A DNA stretch of 64,000 nt, taken from contig CM053143.1 of assembly GCA_028571685.1 (NCBI GenBank), positions 141,332,829-141,396,828 of the forward strand. Direction: 5' to 3'. Below, in pieces: positions 19,620-30,283 of the stretch (positions are counted from its first letter, which is position 1; every line of letters starts with the position of its first letter). The translations under genes were made by a program, and so were the position numbers. The stretch comes from Heterohyrax brucei. Lineage: Eukaryota; Chordata; Mammalia; Hyracoidea; Procaviidae. The notes beneath the pieces are model-generated. The model was not told the DNA's origin and made no database searches. It worked only from the letters and a program-made list of their open reading frames with translations.

Positions 19620-20210
19620 TTAGGACATATATAGTGTTTTGATCTGAGTCCTCTTTAGTTTCACTGGCCACCAGTATATCATCTACATATTGTAAAATGA
19701 TTATCCCTTTCAGTTCTGTGCCAGAATTTCCACAAATATTGTAGGGGAATTCTTACATCCTTGTACAAAAACCTGCCAAGTCAGATGTCTCTTTGTTCCA
19801 GTCTCAACATCTATCCATTCAAAAGCAAACCAAAGCTGTGAGTGTGAATGTAAAGGTATGCAAAAAAATTTATCTTTTAAGTCCAGCACCAAAAATCACG
19901 CGCAGTTCCCAGGATTCGTGACCAGGAGGGTATAGGGTTTGGATACAACTGGATTAATCTCCTCCACAGCTTGATTAATTTTTCTTAAGTCTTGTACAAA
20001 CTGATATTTTTGTGTGCCTGGCTTAAGTACAGGCAAAATGGGAATAGTGTAAGGAGACAGGCAATATCTTAAAACTCCTGTTTTCAAATATTGTTGAGCC
20101 AGAGGTGCAAGGCCTTCCAGGGCTTCTCTCTGAATTGTGTACTGTTTTTGACCTACTGTGGGGGCCCCGGGTTTTAGAATAGTTTTTACTGGTGCCATCG
20201 ACTTTGCTCA
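19620..20210 (-). pseudogene. pol: reverse transcriptase remnant
   Basis: A 100-codon open stretch (20198-19896) starts with A-P-V-K and L-K-P-G-A, includes L-P-V-L-K-P-G-T and V-Q-D-L-R-K-I-N, and ends near the palm. The frame then shifts. 19892-19710 carries V-L-D-L-K-D-K-F-F (motif A aspartate) and Q-G-C-K-N-S-P (motif B). In the following bases (about 19700-19660) Q-Y-V-D-D (motif C) is intact. The order and wording are those of gammaretroviral RT. Inactive because of frame breaks. Confidence 0.95.
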
Positions 20211-20640
20211 CCCTGGCTGGCCTGCTGTCCACATGGCTGCATTTGCCTGTTGTTCAGTGTACTCGGGAATGTTTTCACCTACACTAGGTGGCATTGTTTC
20301 CTCATGTAGCAGAGCAGCCTGCAATGCACAGCTGCATGAAGATGGTTCTGCAACCGTATATTGGGGGGATTGAAAACTTTGAGAGGAGGTCTCGTCTGAC
20401 AAGGGCCACTGGGCACTCAGGCATATAAAGGAATTCATGATAAAGTAGTTTACTTCCTAACTCACAGCTTACTGGCTGTAAGAAAAGTTGGGTTGCAAGT
20501 TTTCCGGTGATTCCAACAATAGGTGTTTTTTCTGTGGCTCAAAGGAGACTCAACCATATTCAATACTGAGAACATTACATCTATGTCAAGTTTACCCAGG
20601 GTTCTTGGTGGGAGATAGGGAAGTTGTTCTCTGACCCTGG
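20211..20640 (-). pseudogene. pro: retroviral protease and pro-pol linker
   Basis: The coding strand shows an F-S-V-L-N segment near 20570, the end of the active-site region (normally D-T-G-A-x-x-S-V-L; the D-T-G-A part is not recognisable). Then, one frame over, come P-I-V-G-I-T-G-K (flap), H-E-F-L-Y-M-P-E-C-P-V and R-R-D-L-L-S-K, the conserved C-terminal block. 20380-20211 is the acidic linker leading to RT. An aspartic protease that would process Gag-Pol, inactive here. Confidence 0.82.
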
Positions 20641-20689
20641 GCCCTTTCATTCTGAATCCTCAATGTTAGGACTTTCCAGAATGCTTGTA

Positions 20690-20770
20690 ATTTGCCTTGT
20701 GGGGGCCTGTGTTCGGGGTACTCTCACTTCCAATGTCCCATTTTTTTACAGTAGGCACATTGATCTGCCT
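20690..20770 (-). pseudogene. gag: nucleocapsid zinc-knuckle remnant
   Basis: The coding strand reads C-A-Y-C-K-K-M-G-H-W-K then a TGA stop and E-Y-P. It matches a C-x2-C-x4-H-x4-C knuckle whose last cysteine is now tyrosine (one base change) and which has gained a stop. The single knuckle fits a gammaretrovirus-type Gag. Confidence 0.85.
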
Positions 20771-20849
20771 GCAAAGACTGCCCTTGAAATGGCTTTGCCT
20801 GGTTAGGGATTTCTCTGGCCCTGTTTCCCATTTTCACCCTTTATACCAT

Positions 20850-21620
20850 GTTTGTCAGGTGTGGAAAGAGTGGCTGCCAACAGTGCAGCCACTGTTTTTG
20901 GTTCTGTTTCTCCTGTTCAGTAGCCTGGTCCCGGGAATTAAAAACCAGTTGTCCTATAGGCATCCCAAGAACCTCTTTAAGTTTCTGTAATTTTTTTTCT
21001 GGATATCAGGGGCACTCTGAGAGAAGAAGGTCATATTCAGTAACCTAACATTATTGGGATCTCTGGGGTTAATAACAGTGTGTTGGTGAAATGCCTCAGT
21101 GACTCAAGAAAGGTTGAAGGATCCTCCTTTTCTTCCTTTCCTCCCAAATTTTATTTAAGCTTTTTGGCTTTGGAGCCCCATTTCTTAATCCAAAAATAAT
21201 ACAGTACTGATAGTGTTGAAGCTTAGCCTTTCCTTCCTTGGTGTTATACCCCATGCAGAGTTGGTTACAGGGCCTGCTGGCAGGCCAGCAGGGCAATCCC
21301 CATTAGTGGGATCTAAATTATGTAACAGGTCAGCCTCTATCTGTGCCTTTTCCAATACCATGTGGTGCTCCTCAGATGTCAGCAACATATTGCTGTGAGT
21401 CAGTACATCTTCCCATGTGAGGTAATGAGTACAGAAAATGGAAAGAAACTGTTCTGCCTTTCTATTAGGGTCACTTCTGTAAGAAAAGGTGTGGTTCAGA
21501 GGATTGAGTGCAGATGCCCATTAGCAACGACCCCAGTTCGTACTTCTCTTAGAGGGTATTGCCCTGCCTGGAGCCTAGAGCTTCCCTCACCTAAAACAGT
21601 ACCCTGTCGGATATGAGAGG
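20850..21620 (-). pseudogene. gag: gag capsid remnant
   Basis: On the coding strand, Y-P-L-R-E-V near 21560 marks the capsid N-terminus. Then come W-E-D-V-L-T, E-E-H-H-M-V-L-E-K-A, F-G-L-R-N-G-A-x-K-P and, near 21030-20990, Q-S-A-P-D-I-Q-K-K, the start of the major-homology/C-terminal region. There are at least three frame changes, one at an eight-base A run. Confidence 0.87.
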
Positions 21621-22040
21621 GGGCAGCCATACCTGTAGTTGAGTCTGCCCTTCCACTTTCGGATGTGTCTGGAGAGGCCACTGGCTGTCAATCCCTCCAT
21701 CTCGATTCTGCCCATCACTTGGGACTGATGGAGGAGCAGATGAGGGCACCCATCCCCCAAGGAGGAAATCATCTTCTGAAGAATTCTGTAAAATTTTCTT
21801 ACCCAATTTCTTGATACATAATAGACTCATGTGGTTTCACAGATTGATATAGAGGCACCTTGTCCCACTTTTTTTTACTGAACAAGTCTAGTTGTAACAT
21901 GGTGTTAAACCACAAAGACACCACAATGATCCAAATTTCCTGATCTCCCAGAATATACTCAGGCCATACATCATTACACAAAGATGTACCCCAAAGGGGA
22001 GCCCAGTGGAATGGAAGAAGATCCTTCCATGTTAACAGTT
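21621..22040 (-). pseudogene. gag: gag matrix and p12-like remnant
   Basis: The coding strand carries W-P-E-Y-I-L-G-D-Q-E-I-W and K-W-D-K-V-P near 21960-21850, as in gammaretroviral matrix. A proline/serine-rich stretch (P-S-S-A-P-P-S-V-P) follows near 21740, in the position of a late-domain region. Start codon not secure. Confidence 0.7.
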
Positions 22041-22820
22041 GGAGATGGCTGAAGCCATTTGTACCTTGCGTGTTGGAGGAAGATCTCCTTGCCCTTTTAA
22101 GAGATTATCTCCTGCTCTCCTAGTCTTCTTGTCAAGAAATCCTGAGTATATTAGACCTCAGCCTCTTTCTTTTACTGTGCCAGGCAGTCACAGAACCGTT
22201 CTTGGAAATAAGACCAAACCTGACAGATTGGTTTTGTAAGACAAACCTGGCTATGGTCTTGGACTGGTTTCTTATGTCACCTTTCTGTGACTCCAGTTAG
22301 CTCTTCACCTTCACAGTCCAGCAGTTTTGGCGCCATTCACACAACATTCACCCAGCTCCACTCCAACAGTCTGCTCTTCACATACCTGTTCCTACCACCC
22401 AAAGTGGAATAGTCGGAGGTGATCAGTCTCCCAGAAACCAGGGGTGTTCACCACTGTACACACCAGCCCTAGGCGCTTCCAGGGGTTCAAACCAGGTGGG
22501 TACCACTCATGGAACTAGCAATTTTGGAAATAATACAACCCAGGGACAGACTTCTCCCCAGATCTGACATGCTAGTCCAGCACTGAGTGCAACAGGGTAG
22601 GCAGCACCAGACCCTACACCCAGTGAGGATTTCCAGGTCCCAATTTACTCACTACCTCAATCACAGTTGTTGGTGACCAGCAGTGCTGAGGTGGAGAAGA
22701 GAGGGTAACACTCCTTCACGGGTTAACAAGCCCTGCAGTTTCTAATGAAGCAGGATTTGTCCAAGCCACATCCTCCATCAGGGCCACCACATCCCAAGAA
22801 GCAAAAAGGGGAGAAGGGCT
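22041..22820 (-). other. ERV leader between primer site and gag
   Basis: About 780 bp of non-coding-looking sequence that should hold the packaging signal and splice donor. I cannot pinpoint either. Confidence 0.6.
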
Positions 22821-22838
22821 TCACTGTACGGGCCACCA
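22821..22838 (-). promoter_or_regulatory. primer-binding site, tRNA-Ile type
   Basis: Coding strand TGGTGGCCCGTACAGTGA, five bases inside the 5' LTR. It matches the 3' end of tRNA-Ile (complement TGGTGGCCCGTACGGGGA) at 16 of 18 positions, including the first 13. This ties the element to the tRNA-Ile-primed class I group. Confidence 0.88.
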
Positions 22839-22843
22839 GAATT

Positions 22844-23375
22844 TGTAACCACAATCACAGATCCACACTGCCTGTCTGCAAAGCCAATACTGAGACATGA
22901 GGTGAGGTGATTAAACGAGGATATTTATTGAGTGCTGACACACAAGAGACAGGGGACAATCAGCTCCTCCAAAGCTTATGCATAGGCTAAGCCTGGAGCT
23001 ATGTAGGTTGATTAAGTAGGGGGACATTGGTTAATATTCTTCCCAGGTCCACACAAACTATTCCTTTGATGTTTCAACAATATTCTTTGTGAGGGTCTGC
23101 ATGGCTCCAAAAAGTCAAGAAGCTGTATAATCATCAAAGTCCAAACCACCTGGTGATTTAGTCTGATAGTCTTAGAGAATAGCTGAAAGGTCATAAACAG
23201 AACAATTAAGGAGCACTCTTATGAGGAAAGAATAGCTGGATGACTTATAACTAGCACAGGTAGATTCTTATGGATGTGAGAAACACAAGTTCTCAGGACT
23301 TAATACATTTAACATGCTGTTTTAACTGCTGTTTGTAGCAAGATGGAGTTGGGGTGGCCAAAGGCCTCCCCTTCA
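22844..23375 (-). repeat. 5' LTR of the ERV
   Basis: Partner of 14631-15180. Plus-strand left edge TGTAACCACAATCACAG, right edge GGCCTCCCCTTCA. Coding-strand ends are TGAAGG...TTACA, a TG...CA LTR. Confidence 0.92.
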
Positions 23376-23540
23376 CCGTCTTTGAAATTACTCCCTACTT
23401 TTGTCAATAAAAGAGAGCCCCAAAATCTGTACAGGGTCTTTCTCCACTCACAGAGATTGACCCTTTCTTCCTTTGGAATGTACTTTTTCTTAATAAAACT
23501 TTTCTGCCATTTGCATCGTGTGCTTTGAGGAGGCAGCGGG
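23376..23540 (+). mobile_element. possible older LTR, right part
   Basis: Plus-strand polyadenylation-like 'GTCAATAAAAGAGAGCCCC' and 'TTCTTAATAAAACTTTTCTG' plus CCATTTGCATCG resemble R-U5 of a plus-oriented LTR interrupted by the ERV. See 14180-14630. Confidence 0.35.
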
Positions 23541-24023
23541 TGGGAGTGGGAAGGAGCCAAGTTTGCTGCCCACTGGGAGACCAGACTTGCTAGCCCAATT
23601 TCCAAACCTGAACCAGATCACTCAAGGTCTAATGAGTTACAGGATCTGGACACTAGGTAATCTACCTCCTAGGGCCTGGGTGAGGCTAAACATGCGAACG
23701 TGTGTAAAGCATCTGTAGAATACTGGTGAGGACACAAAGAGGCCTGTCCTATCCTGTCACAGTTTTCCAGAGGGAAACTTTGTTATCCTTGAAGACATGA
23801 TTAGACTCTTGGAAATTTAAATTTCAACTACATAAATTCTGAGACATATGCCAGGTAGTTTTTTATTTGTTTTTTTTTTTTTCCCCAGATAGGAAAAGAA
23901 AGATGACACTATTCCATTTCCACAGACAATAACATCACAGTCACGTCACCACCTCCCAGGTGGCATTCTATCAGCCTGTGTCAAGTTGCTCATCAGGCAT
24001 TTCGTATAGGAAGTGGTGTCAAA
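23541..24023. other. unassigned sequence
   Basis: About 480 bp with a T-rich run near 23870. No gene or named repeat. Confidence 0.4.
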
Positions 24024-24215
24024 GGAATCCCTAGGTGATTTAAATAGTTAGCAGGGCTAGCTGAAAGATTGGAGGTTCAAGAACATCCAGAGGTGCCTCC
24101 GAAGAAAGGTCTGTCATCTGCTTCCTTAAAAATCACATATTGAAAACTCTATGGAGCACAGTCCTACTGTGACACACGAGGGTGGCCAGGAGTCAGAGCT
24201 GACTGAATAGCAACT
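24024..24215 (+). mobile_element. type B SINE
   Basis: 'GGAATCCCTAGGTGATTTAA' head, 'GAGGTGCCTCCGAAGAAAGG' middle, 'GACACACGAGGGTGGCCAGG' plus AGTCAGAGCTGACTG tail. Confidence 0.85.
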
Positions 24216-24869
24216 TTTTTTTTTAAGTGGTTTCAAATTTCTTTACCTCTTTAGTTGTTTGACTGACTTACCATGGTTTTTAATGGTCTCTCTCTTGCTA
24301 AGGGTATATATTTTTTTCCCCAGAACTCATAACAACCACCAGGCCCCATATCCCACTGGCTTTGCTTCATCAGTAGGAGACTGTCTTCTTTTGCCTTCTC
24401 TCCCTCCTCTCTCTCCTCTTTCTACTATTGTTTTCATGGCCCATCAGTCCAGAGATATGGGAGTCCTCAGTATTCCAGATGAAGAGAAAAAATCTTAAAG
24501 TGTTTCCTAACCATGGGGTGTGTTTTCAGCTGACACCAGAACTGTCACTATGTAGCATGTCATCTCGCAGTGAGAAAGTCATTCCCATTTCCATTCTCTT
24601 TTAGTCCTTTTGATTTCATAAAGCAGAAAGTCATGCTTTGGTGCTATTATGCCTTTGACACTCCACAACATTTTCAATCTTCACTTTTAACAAAATGAGA
24701 TCTCAGGTTCAAAGCCTTCCACAAGAACTTCAGTGCAAAATTTTGTTTTTATAGTTATTAATTTTACTAATGCTTTCAATCATGCCAAGTGATAGTTTTT
24801 CATTTATAGTAATAAATGAGTTTCCTTTGAAAATGAATTTTCTATTAATAGCAATAAATAATAATTTTT
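24216..24869. other. unassigned sequence
   Basis: About 650 bp, AT-rich at the right end, nothing recognised. Confidence 0.4.
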
Positions 24870-25575
24870 TCCTTGAAAATGCTCCTTGGTTGCTCCACAT
24901 ACCACCTGGGTGCATGGCAACTGGGGTCTTAAAGGCTAGCAAGCTGCCATCTGAATAGCACCAAATGGTCCTAATCCACCTGGACCTGAAGTAATCAATG
25001 GACATCAAATACAGGAGAAAAATATGAGCCCACCAAATGAAAGGGGCCTGCTTCAGTATGGAACCAGAAGAACTAGATGGTGCCCCGCCACCACCGACAG
25101 CCCAGATCAGATGTGCAGAATGGAGCTCCAGACACAGTCAGGGATGGAGTAGAGAACAGAGCTAGAACACTACCAAAAGGCCACATTTGATGATCCTTCT
25201 GCATGGAGGAATCCCTGGGAGCATGGCTCCTGGACTCTCCGACCCTAAGCTGCATCCAACACTGGGGCCAGCTCCCTGGACAAGGACTGACCTGGACCAC
25301 ACAAAACACAGAGTGATACTGGAGGTAAACAAACCTTTAAACGCGAGTTGACTGAGGGACTCTTCACTGGATCCGAGTTGATTGGGTCAAGAGGGTCAGA
25401 CCTTGGTCAAAAGGTCACGAAAAGTTCCAAACAAAAGGGGGGGTATACTGTCACATGATGGGGGGGAGGCAGCTAGAACAGAATAGAGGTGAAAGTTCTG
25501 GCTGTTATATGGCAACATGATATAGACAGTAAAATTGTTTTTAATTCACATTAAAAAAAGACTTCACACAAGGAG
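24870..25575 (+). mobile_element. L1 3' untranslated region
   Basis: 'GGTCTTAAAGGCTAGCAAGC' and 'ACCAGAAGAACTAGATGGTG' plus CCC are the forward form of blocks seen reversed at 39240-39440 and 63190-63370. Ends in AATTCACATTAAAAAAAG. Read as a plus-strand, 5'-truncated L1. Confidence 0.75.
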
Positions 25576-26319
25576 TCAAAAAAAAGACAAACTTGAATGA
25601 AAAGGGAGCTATTCTTTTTTTTTTTTAAAGGCAAATAATGAAGGTGGTTCATGAATTTTTCAAAAATTGTGAACAAAGTCTATCTATTTGTTCAGGATCA
25701 CTGAGGGAGCTTAACTTGTCAGGTGCTACTAAGAATGTATCAGCTATTTCTAAAGATACTCATAGCCCATTTATCTTCTTCCTCAACTACCACCTCCAGA
25801 ATCACCATCATGACCCTCACCACCCCATCCACTATCATTTCCATCACCACCACCACCTGCTTTAGAATCCTGACAACAGTTTCTTACACCTTATGATTCT
25901 ATTACTGCAACGACTTTACCTGGAGTCCATGCCTCACATCACCAGATGCTTCAAAACACAAATTAGTCAGCTCTACTAGTGATTTGATCTTTTTTTCACC
26001 TAATTCACAGAATCGAGCAAAACTTTTGGAAAGCCATTGTATTAGAGATGAAACATTTGATATTACCACAAAAGATGTTATAAATTCAGTTGCAGGGTTT
26101 ACTATTAAAGATAAAATTACATGTGTTTGTAGAGATATTGAATGCAAATTTTAGTAAAGCACAACATTATGTAAAAATATCACTCATCAAATAAGGCAAC
26201 CTCTGGGGCTGAAATGTATTTGAAATCCATTGTAATGTGTACGTGTTTCAGATGAGCTGTGCAGTTCTACCAACAGAAACAGAAACTGTAATTTTCAAAA
26301 TTTACAGATAGGAATATAA
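25576..26319. other. unassigned sequence
   Basis: About 740 bp with a CAC/ATC-rich patch at 25800-25860. No coding domain recognised. Confidence 0.4.
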
Positions 26320-26472
26320 AAAAAGTGTTGCCATCCAGTCAGTTCTGACTCATCGCAACCCTAAGGGACAGAGTAGAACTGTCTCATAGGGTAAAGGAAT
26401 GGCTGGTATTTTGAATTGCTGACCCTTTGGTTAGTGGCAGTAACTCTTAACCACTATGCCACAGGGTTTCCA
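26320..26472 (-). mobile_element. type A SINE
   Basis: 'TCATCGCAACCCTAAGGGAC' plus AGAGTAGAACTG to ATGCCACAGGGTTTCC. Confidence 0.87.
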
Positions 26473-26565
26473 ATATATGGATATGGTGAGAGTAATTAAA
26501 GTATAAACATTTGGAGACAATGATGATACTGATGTTTATAAAATTTAAAATATTTTGGCCTCAAA

Positions 26566-26738
26566 AACCAAAAAAAAATCAAACCCACTGCCATGGAGTT
26601 CATTCTGACTCATAGCAACTCTATAGGACAGAGTAGAACTGCTCCATAGAGTTTCCAAGGAATGCCTGGTGGATTTGAACTGCCAACCTTTTGATTAGCA
26701 GATGTAGCACTTAACTACTATACCAGCAGGGTTTCCAT
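26566..26738 (-). mobile_element. type A SINE
   Basis: A-rich start then 'CCCACTGCCATGGAGTTCAT' to ACCAGCAGGGTTTCC. Possible target duplication TGGCCTCA/TGGTCTCA. Confidence 0.88.
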
Positions 26739-26794
26739 TATGGTCTCAGAGAAGCATTAATTGAAGGCCTCAATATTTTCAAATGTGTTAATTA

Positions 26795-27232
26795 TCATTA
26801 TCAATTATCTATTACCATAAGAATGCTGAGTAACACACAACTGCACAAAACCTCACTGACATCTAACAATGAGTGTTCATTGTTCATGTATTGGGGGTAG
26901 TTAGCTAAGGTCTCTCCTGTCTTGGCTAGGCTTGCTTACGTGTTGGGGAGTTGGCTGGCTATTGGCTGATCCAGGCTGGCCTCAGCGGGGGCAATTAGAA
27001 TGAGTCAGTTTGACTCCCACATCTCTCATTCTCAAGCAGCGTAGTCTGTGTACATTCTCATGGCGATGATCTTTCCCAGACTCTCTATCACATTTGCTAA
27101 CATCCATTGGTCTAAGCAGGTCATGCAGCTTGGCCCAGAGTCGTTGTAGGAGAGCATGGTAAAGTTGCAAGGCACAGGGTATGACTGCAGGGAGGGGTGG
27201 TGAACTGGAGTCCTTTTGCAACCTGTCTTAAC
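26795..27232. mobile_element. possible ancient interspersed repeat
   Basis: 'CAATTATCTATTACCATAAG' with later GCTGATCCAGGCTGGCCTC resembles an old eutherian repeat with that order of blocks. Too diverged to name. Confidence 0.3.
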
Positions 27233-27791
27233 CTTGAAATGCATTTTTGAAAAAGATTTCAGACAATTTTTTGAAAATTTGAGAAGTATTAAGCCATGTT
27301 GGAATAAACACATTGTTTTAAAAAATGCTAGTGATATGCTATTAATCACATCAGATGACAGTGGTGGACAATCACATAATACTAGAATCATAGCCTAGCC
27401 AAGTTGTCACACAGTTCTAGGAAATACAATCCCTGACACCGGAGCTTAACTTTTTCATTTTTATCAGTTAGTGTATTTTACTATGAACATTCTTCTATGC
27501 CATCAAATGTTTCTCCCAAAGCACAATTTTTAATAGTTCCAAAGTATGAATGTTTGATGATAAACAGCCCTTTACAGTTCGATAGTTTAGCTGTTTCCAT
27601 TTTTTCTTTATAATGAACATCCTATAATGAAAAGTCATGTATGTAAACAGGGATCATGCCTTTTACTGTGTTCTTTCTTCCTTACCTTTTGAGAAAGTAA
27701 CAAACTGTCATCGCACAAGTGAAGCCCAAAGGGAAGCAATGGCATTTGGAAATGTCACTTTAAATAGAGACCTCATATTTAGCATAATATA
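27233..27791. other. unassigned sequence
   Basis: About 560 bp, nothing recognised. Confidence 0.4.
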
Positions 27792-28167
27792 TTTATGCTA
27801 ATATATGTTTTTTTCTTTCTATTCCCTTAAAAGTCTCCAGATAGGAAACTGACTTTCCTAAATGTCTATCTGGCCCTACCTTTAGGTCTCTGGTTGAGTA
27901 TTTTTTGTGTGTCTTTTTTGTAGCTTTCAGTTTCCAGAAGCCTGAAGCAGACTTTCAATGAAATCAGTTTTCTAAGTTTTAGTTCTGTTTTCTGAGAGAC
28001 AGTGAGCAGAGAAGGAAGGGAAAAACTCTGTGTGAATATTCTGGGCATGTTGGAAGCAAGCAAAGATTATTCCATACATGTCTTTCTTGTGAAATATTCC
28101 TCCTGATTATCATTTGATCTAATGATTTGCTTTTTGACTAATCCTTTGATTGTTTCTGAAACACATT
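27792..28167. repeat. 376-bp local duplication, copy 1
   Basis: From TTTATGCTAATATATG to TTTCTGAAACACATT. A direct copy at 29734-30108 is about 95% identical by eye. Both contain an open stretch of about 60 codons on the minus strand that resembles no family I know. Confidence 0.92.
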
Positions 28168-28275
28168 TTCTTTCCCCCACTGTTGGGAAAAAAAGCCTTT
28201 GAATCTGACAACTTTGTTTAGTAAAAAGCAAAGAGAGCAGCAGCAAGATGCGTGATTTTCCTTTCAGAAACCGAA

Positions 28276-28482
28276 CCCACCCCCTGCCAAAAAGGTCTTG
28301 CCATTAACTTGATTACAACTCCTAGTGACCCTATACAACAGGGTAGAACTGTCCCATAGTGTTTGAAATCTGTAGAGCTTTACAGAAGCAGATTGCCACA
28401 TTTTTTCTCCCACAGACTGGCTGGTTCAAACCACTGGCTTTTCGGTTAGTAGCTAAGTGCTCAACCACTGTTCCACCAAGAT
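28276..28482 (-). mobile_element. long type A SINE with target duplication
   Basis: 'TTGCCATTAACTTGATTACA' to GTTCCACCAAGATTCC, with the long-form block 'TTTACAGAAGCAGATTGCCA'. Flanks TTTCAGAAACCGAA and TTTCTGAAACTGAA. Confidence 0.85.
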
Positions 28483-28499
28483 TCCTTTCTGAAACTGAA

Positions 28500-28654
28500 A
28501 AACTACTGCTGTCAAGTCAGTTTCAACTCATAGTGACCCTATAGGACAGAGTACAACTGCCCCATAGAATTTTCAAGGAGCGCCTGGTGGATTCAGACTA
28601 CTGATCTTTGGGTTAGCAGCCATGGTACTTAAGGACTATACCATCAGGGTTTCC
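28500..28654 (-). mobile_element. type A SINE
   Basis: 'GCTGTCAAGTCAGTTTCAAC' to ATACCATCAGGGTTTCC, directly after the previous SINE. Confidence 0.87.
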
Positions 28655-29568
28655 TTAAAAAAACCAGAGAAGATATTTATTTCCAAGATCTCAGGAATCC
28701 TGAAATTATGGTCGAAAGGCTTTCGGTTTCCTGCTTATCCTCAGTAGCTGCAGGTTAATCACTTGATGAAGTGATGGTCTCTAGCCCAAACTATCTGTGT
28801 ACCACTGGAGATTAGAAACATTATCTGGAGCTGTTTAGGAGAAGTAACTTATTTTTATTGGGTGAGAATCAGGGGCAAGGGTGGTGAGAAGACACTGCCC
28901 TAAATATGATGCAATCCAGCTGGCCAAACATGCGCAATTCAATTCAGCCAGCCACCCACTCCACAAATCCAGATGTTTGCCATCACACAATCTCAGATTA
29001 TCTTTTCTTCTATTGAAACTAACTTGTACTAATCATGTTTGTCAAAGAACTGCATTTGCTTTTAATTAAAAGACATCTATTTTGATCTAGCTAGGGTCCT
29101 CTAAGCTTTAGCACAGTGACACAGCCTACATTATTAATAAGCTTTAAATTAGACCTGCCCTGCACCTTATGACAAATCATTGAAGTTTTTCTTCCATCTC
29201 AGAATTCGGATACAGGAAACTTCACACCTACACTAAGTATTGAGTTGATCACTTGTATTTGCTAGATTGTGGACTACTCTATCTCCTCTACATGGTTTTC
29301 AACCACCGGATTCCCACTGATGGCTGCAGACTCTTATAATTTCTTATTTTTGTGTTCAGAAGTCTCCAACAATTGTTTTATAGTTAGACCTATTATTGAA
29401 GTCTGATCAGATGTCTGATCTTCATTAGTCACTAACACTATCTCTGAACCTTATTTTTTAATCTGAAAATCATGAGATTATAAAGTGCTATGGTAAGGAT
29501 AGAATAAATATCATAAAGTATTTCAAACACCCAGAAGAATGCTTAACTTACAGAGTGTATGCTACATA
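28655..29568. other. unassigned sequence
   Basis: About 910 bp between SINEs. No repeat or coding domain recognised. Confidence 0.4.
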
Positions 29569-29733
29569 GGAAACCTTTGTGGTGTAGTGGTTAAGTGTTA
29601 AGCTAACAAAAAGGCTGGCAGTACACATCTGCTAGGTGCTCCTTGGAAACTCTATGGGGCAGTTCTACTCTGTCCTCTAGGGTCAGAATTGGCTTGACGG
29701 TAGTGAGTTTGGTTTTTTTTTTTTTGGTTTTGG
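29569..29733 (+). mobile_element. type A SINE
   Basis: 'GGAAACCTTTGTGGTGTAGT' to CTTGACGGTAGTGAGTTTGG and a T-rich tail that touches the duplicated segment. Confidence 0.86.
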
Positions 29734-30108
29734 TTTATGCTAATATATGTTTTTTCCTTCTATTCCCTTAAAAGTCTCCAGATAGGAGACTGATTTTCCC
29801 AAATGTCTATCTGGCCCTACCTTTAGGTCTCTGGTTGAGTATTTTTTGTGTGTCTTTTTTGTAGCTTTCAGTTTCCAGAAGCCTGAAGTAGACTTTCAAT
29901 GAAATAAGTTTTCTAAGTTTTAGTTCTGTTTTCTGAGAGACAGTGAGCAGAGAAGGAAGGAAAAAACTCTGTGTGAATATTCTGGGCATGTTGGAAGCAA
30001 GTAAAGACTATTCCATACATGTCTTTCTCATGAAATATTCCTCCTGATCATCATTTGATCTAATGATTTCCTTTCAGATCAATCCTTTGATTGTTTCTCA
30101 AACACATT
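29734..30108. repeat. 376-bp local duplication, copy 2
   Basis: Partner of 27792-28167, same orientation, about 1.9 kb away. Its left edge is the exact end of a SINE tail. Confidence 0.92.
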
Positions 30109-30134
30109 AATACTAGGTAGCAGGGGAGCGAACA

Positions 30135-30283
30135 AAGAGAAAACCCATTGCCACTGAGTTGATTCCAACTTATAGTGACCCTGCAGGACAGACCAGAACT
30201 GCCCCATGGAGTTTCTAAGGAGTGCCTGGTGGATTAGGTTGGCAGCCATAGCTCTCTTAACAACCATTCCACCAGAATTTCCA
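30135..30283 (-). mobile_element. type A SINE
   Basis: 'CCCATTGCCACTGAGTTGAT' to ATTCCACCAGAATTTCC, with part of the middle deleted. Confidence 0.85.

Larger units (their letters stand above)
14631..23375 (-). mobile_element. ERV1-type endogenous retrovirus, tRNA-Ile primed, with captured Ig V domain
   Basis: Complete proviral layout on the minus strand: 5' LTR (22844-23375), primer-binding site, gag, protease, reverse transcriptase, RNase H, integrase, a SIRP-like Ig domain, env, polypurine tract, 3' LTR (14631-15180). Pol motifs are of gammaretrovirus (class I) type, and the primer site matches tRNA-Ile as in the HERV-I group. Flanks CCAT (14627-14630) and CCGT (23376-23379) fit a 4-bp target duplication with one CpG-type transition. 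All genes carry stops and frameshifts, so no product is expected. By eye the LTRs are roughly 80-85% identical, which implies an age of tens of millions of years. A MaLR-like LTR (17435-17889) and a SINE-tail fragment (19252-19286) are later insertions. Confidence 0.93.

Noticed and set aside
15319-20198. Functional retroviral genes
   Set aside because: Every gene has stops, frame changes or deletions, although single motifs such as Y-V-D-D survive.
27032-27391. 119-codon minus-strand open stretch
   Set aside because: Composition is not protein-like and it overlaps an apparent old repeat.
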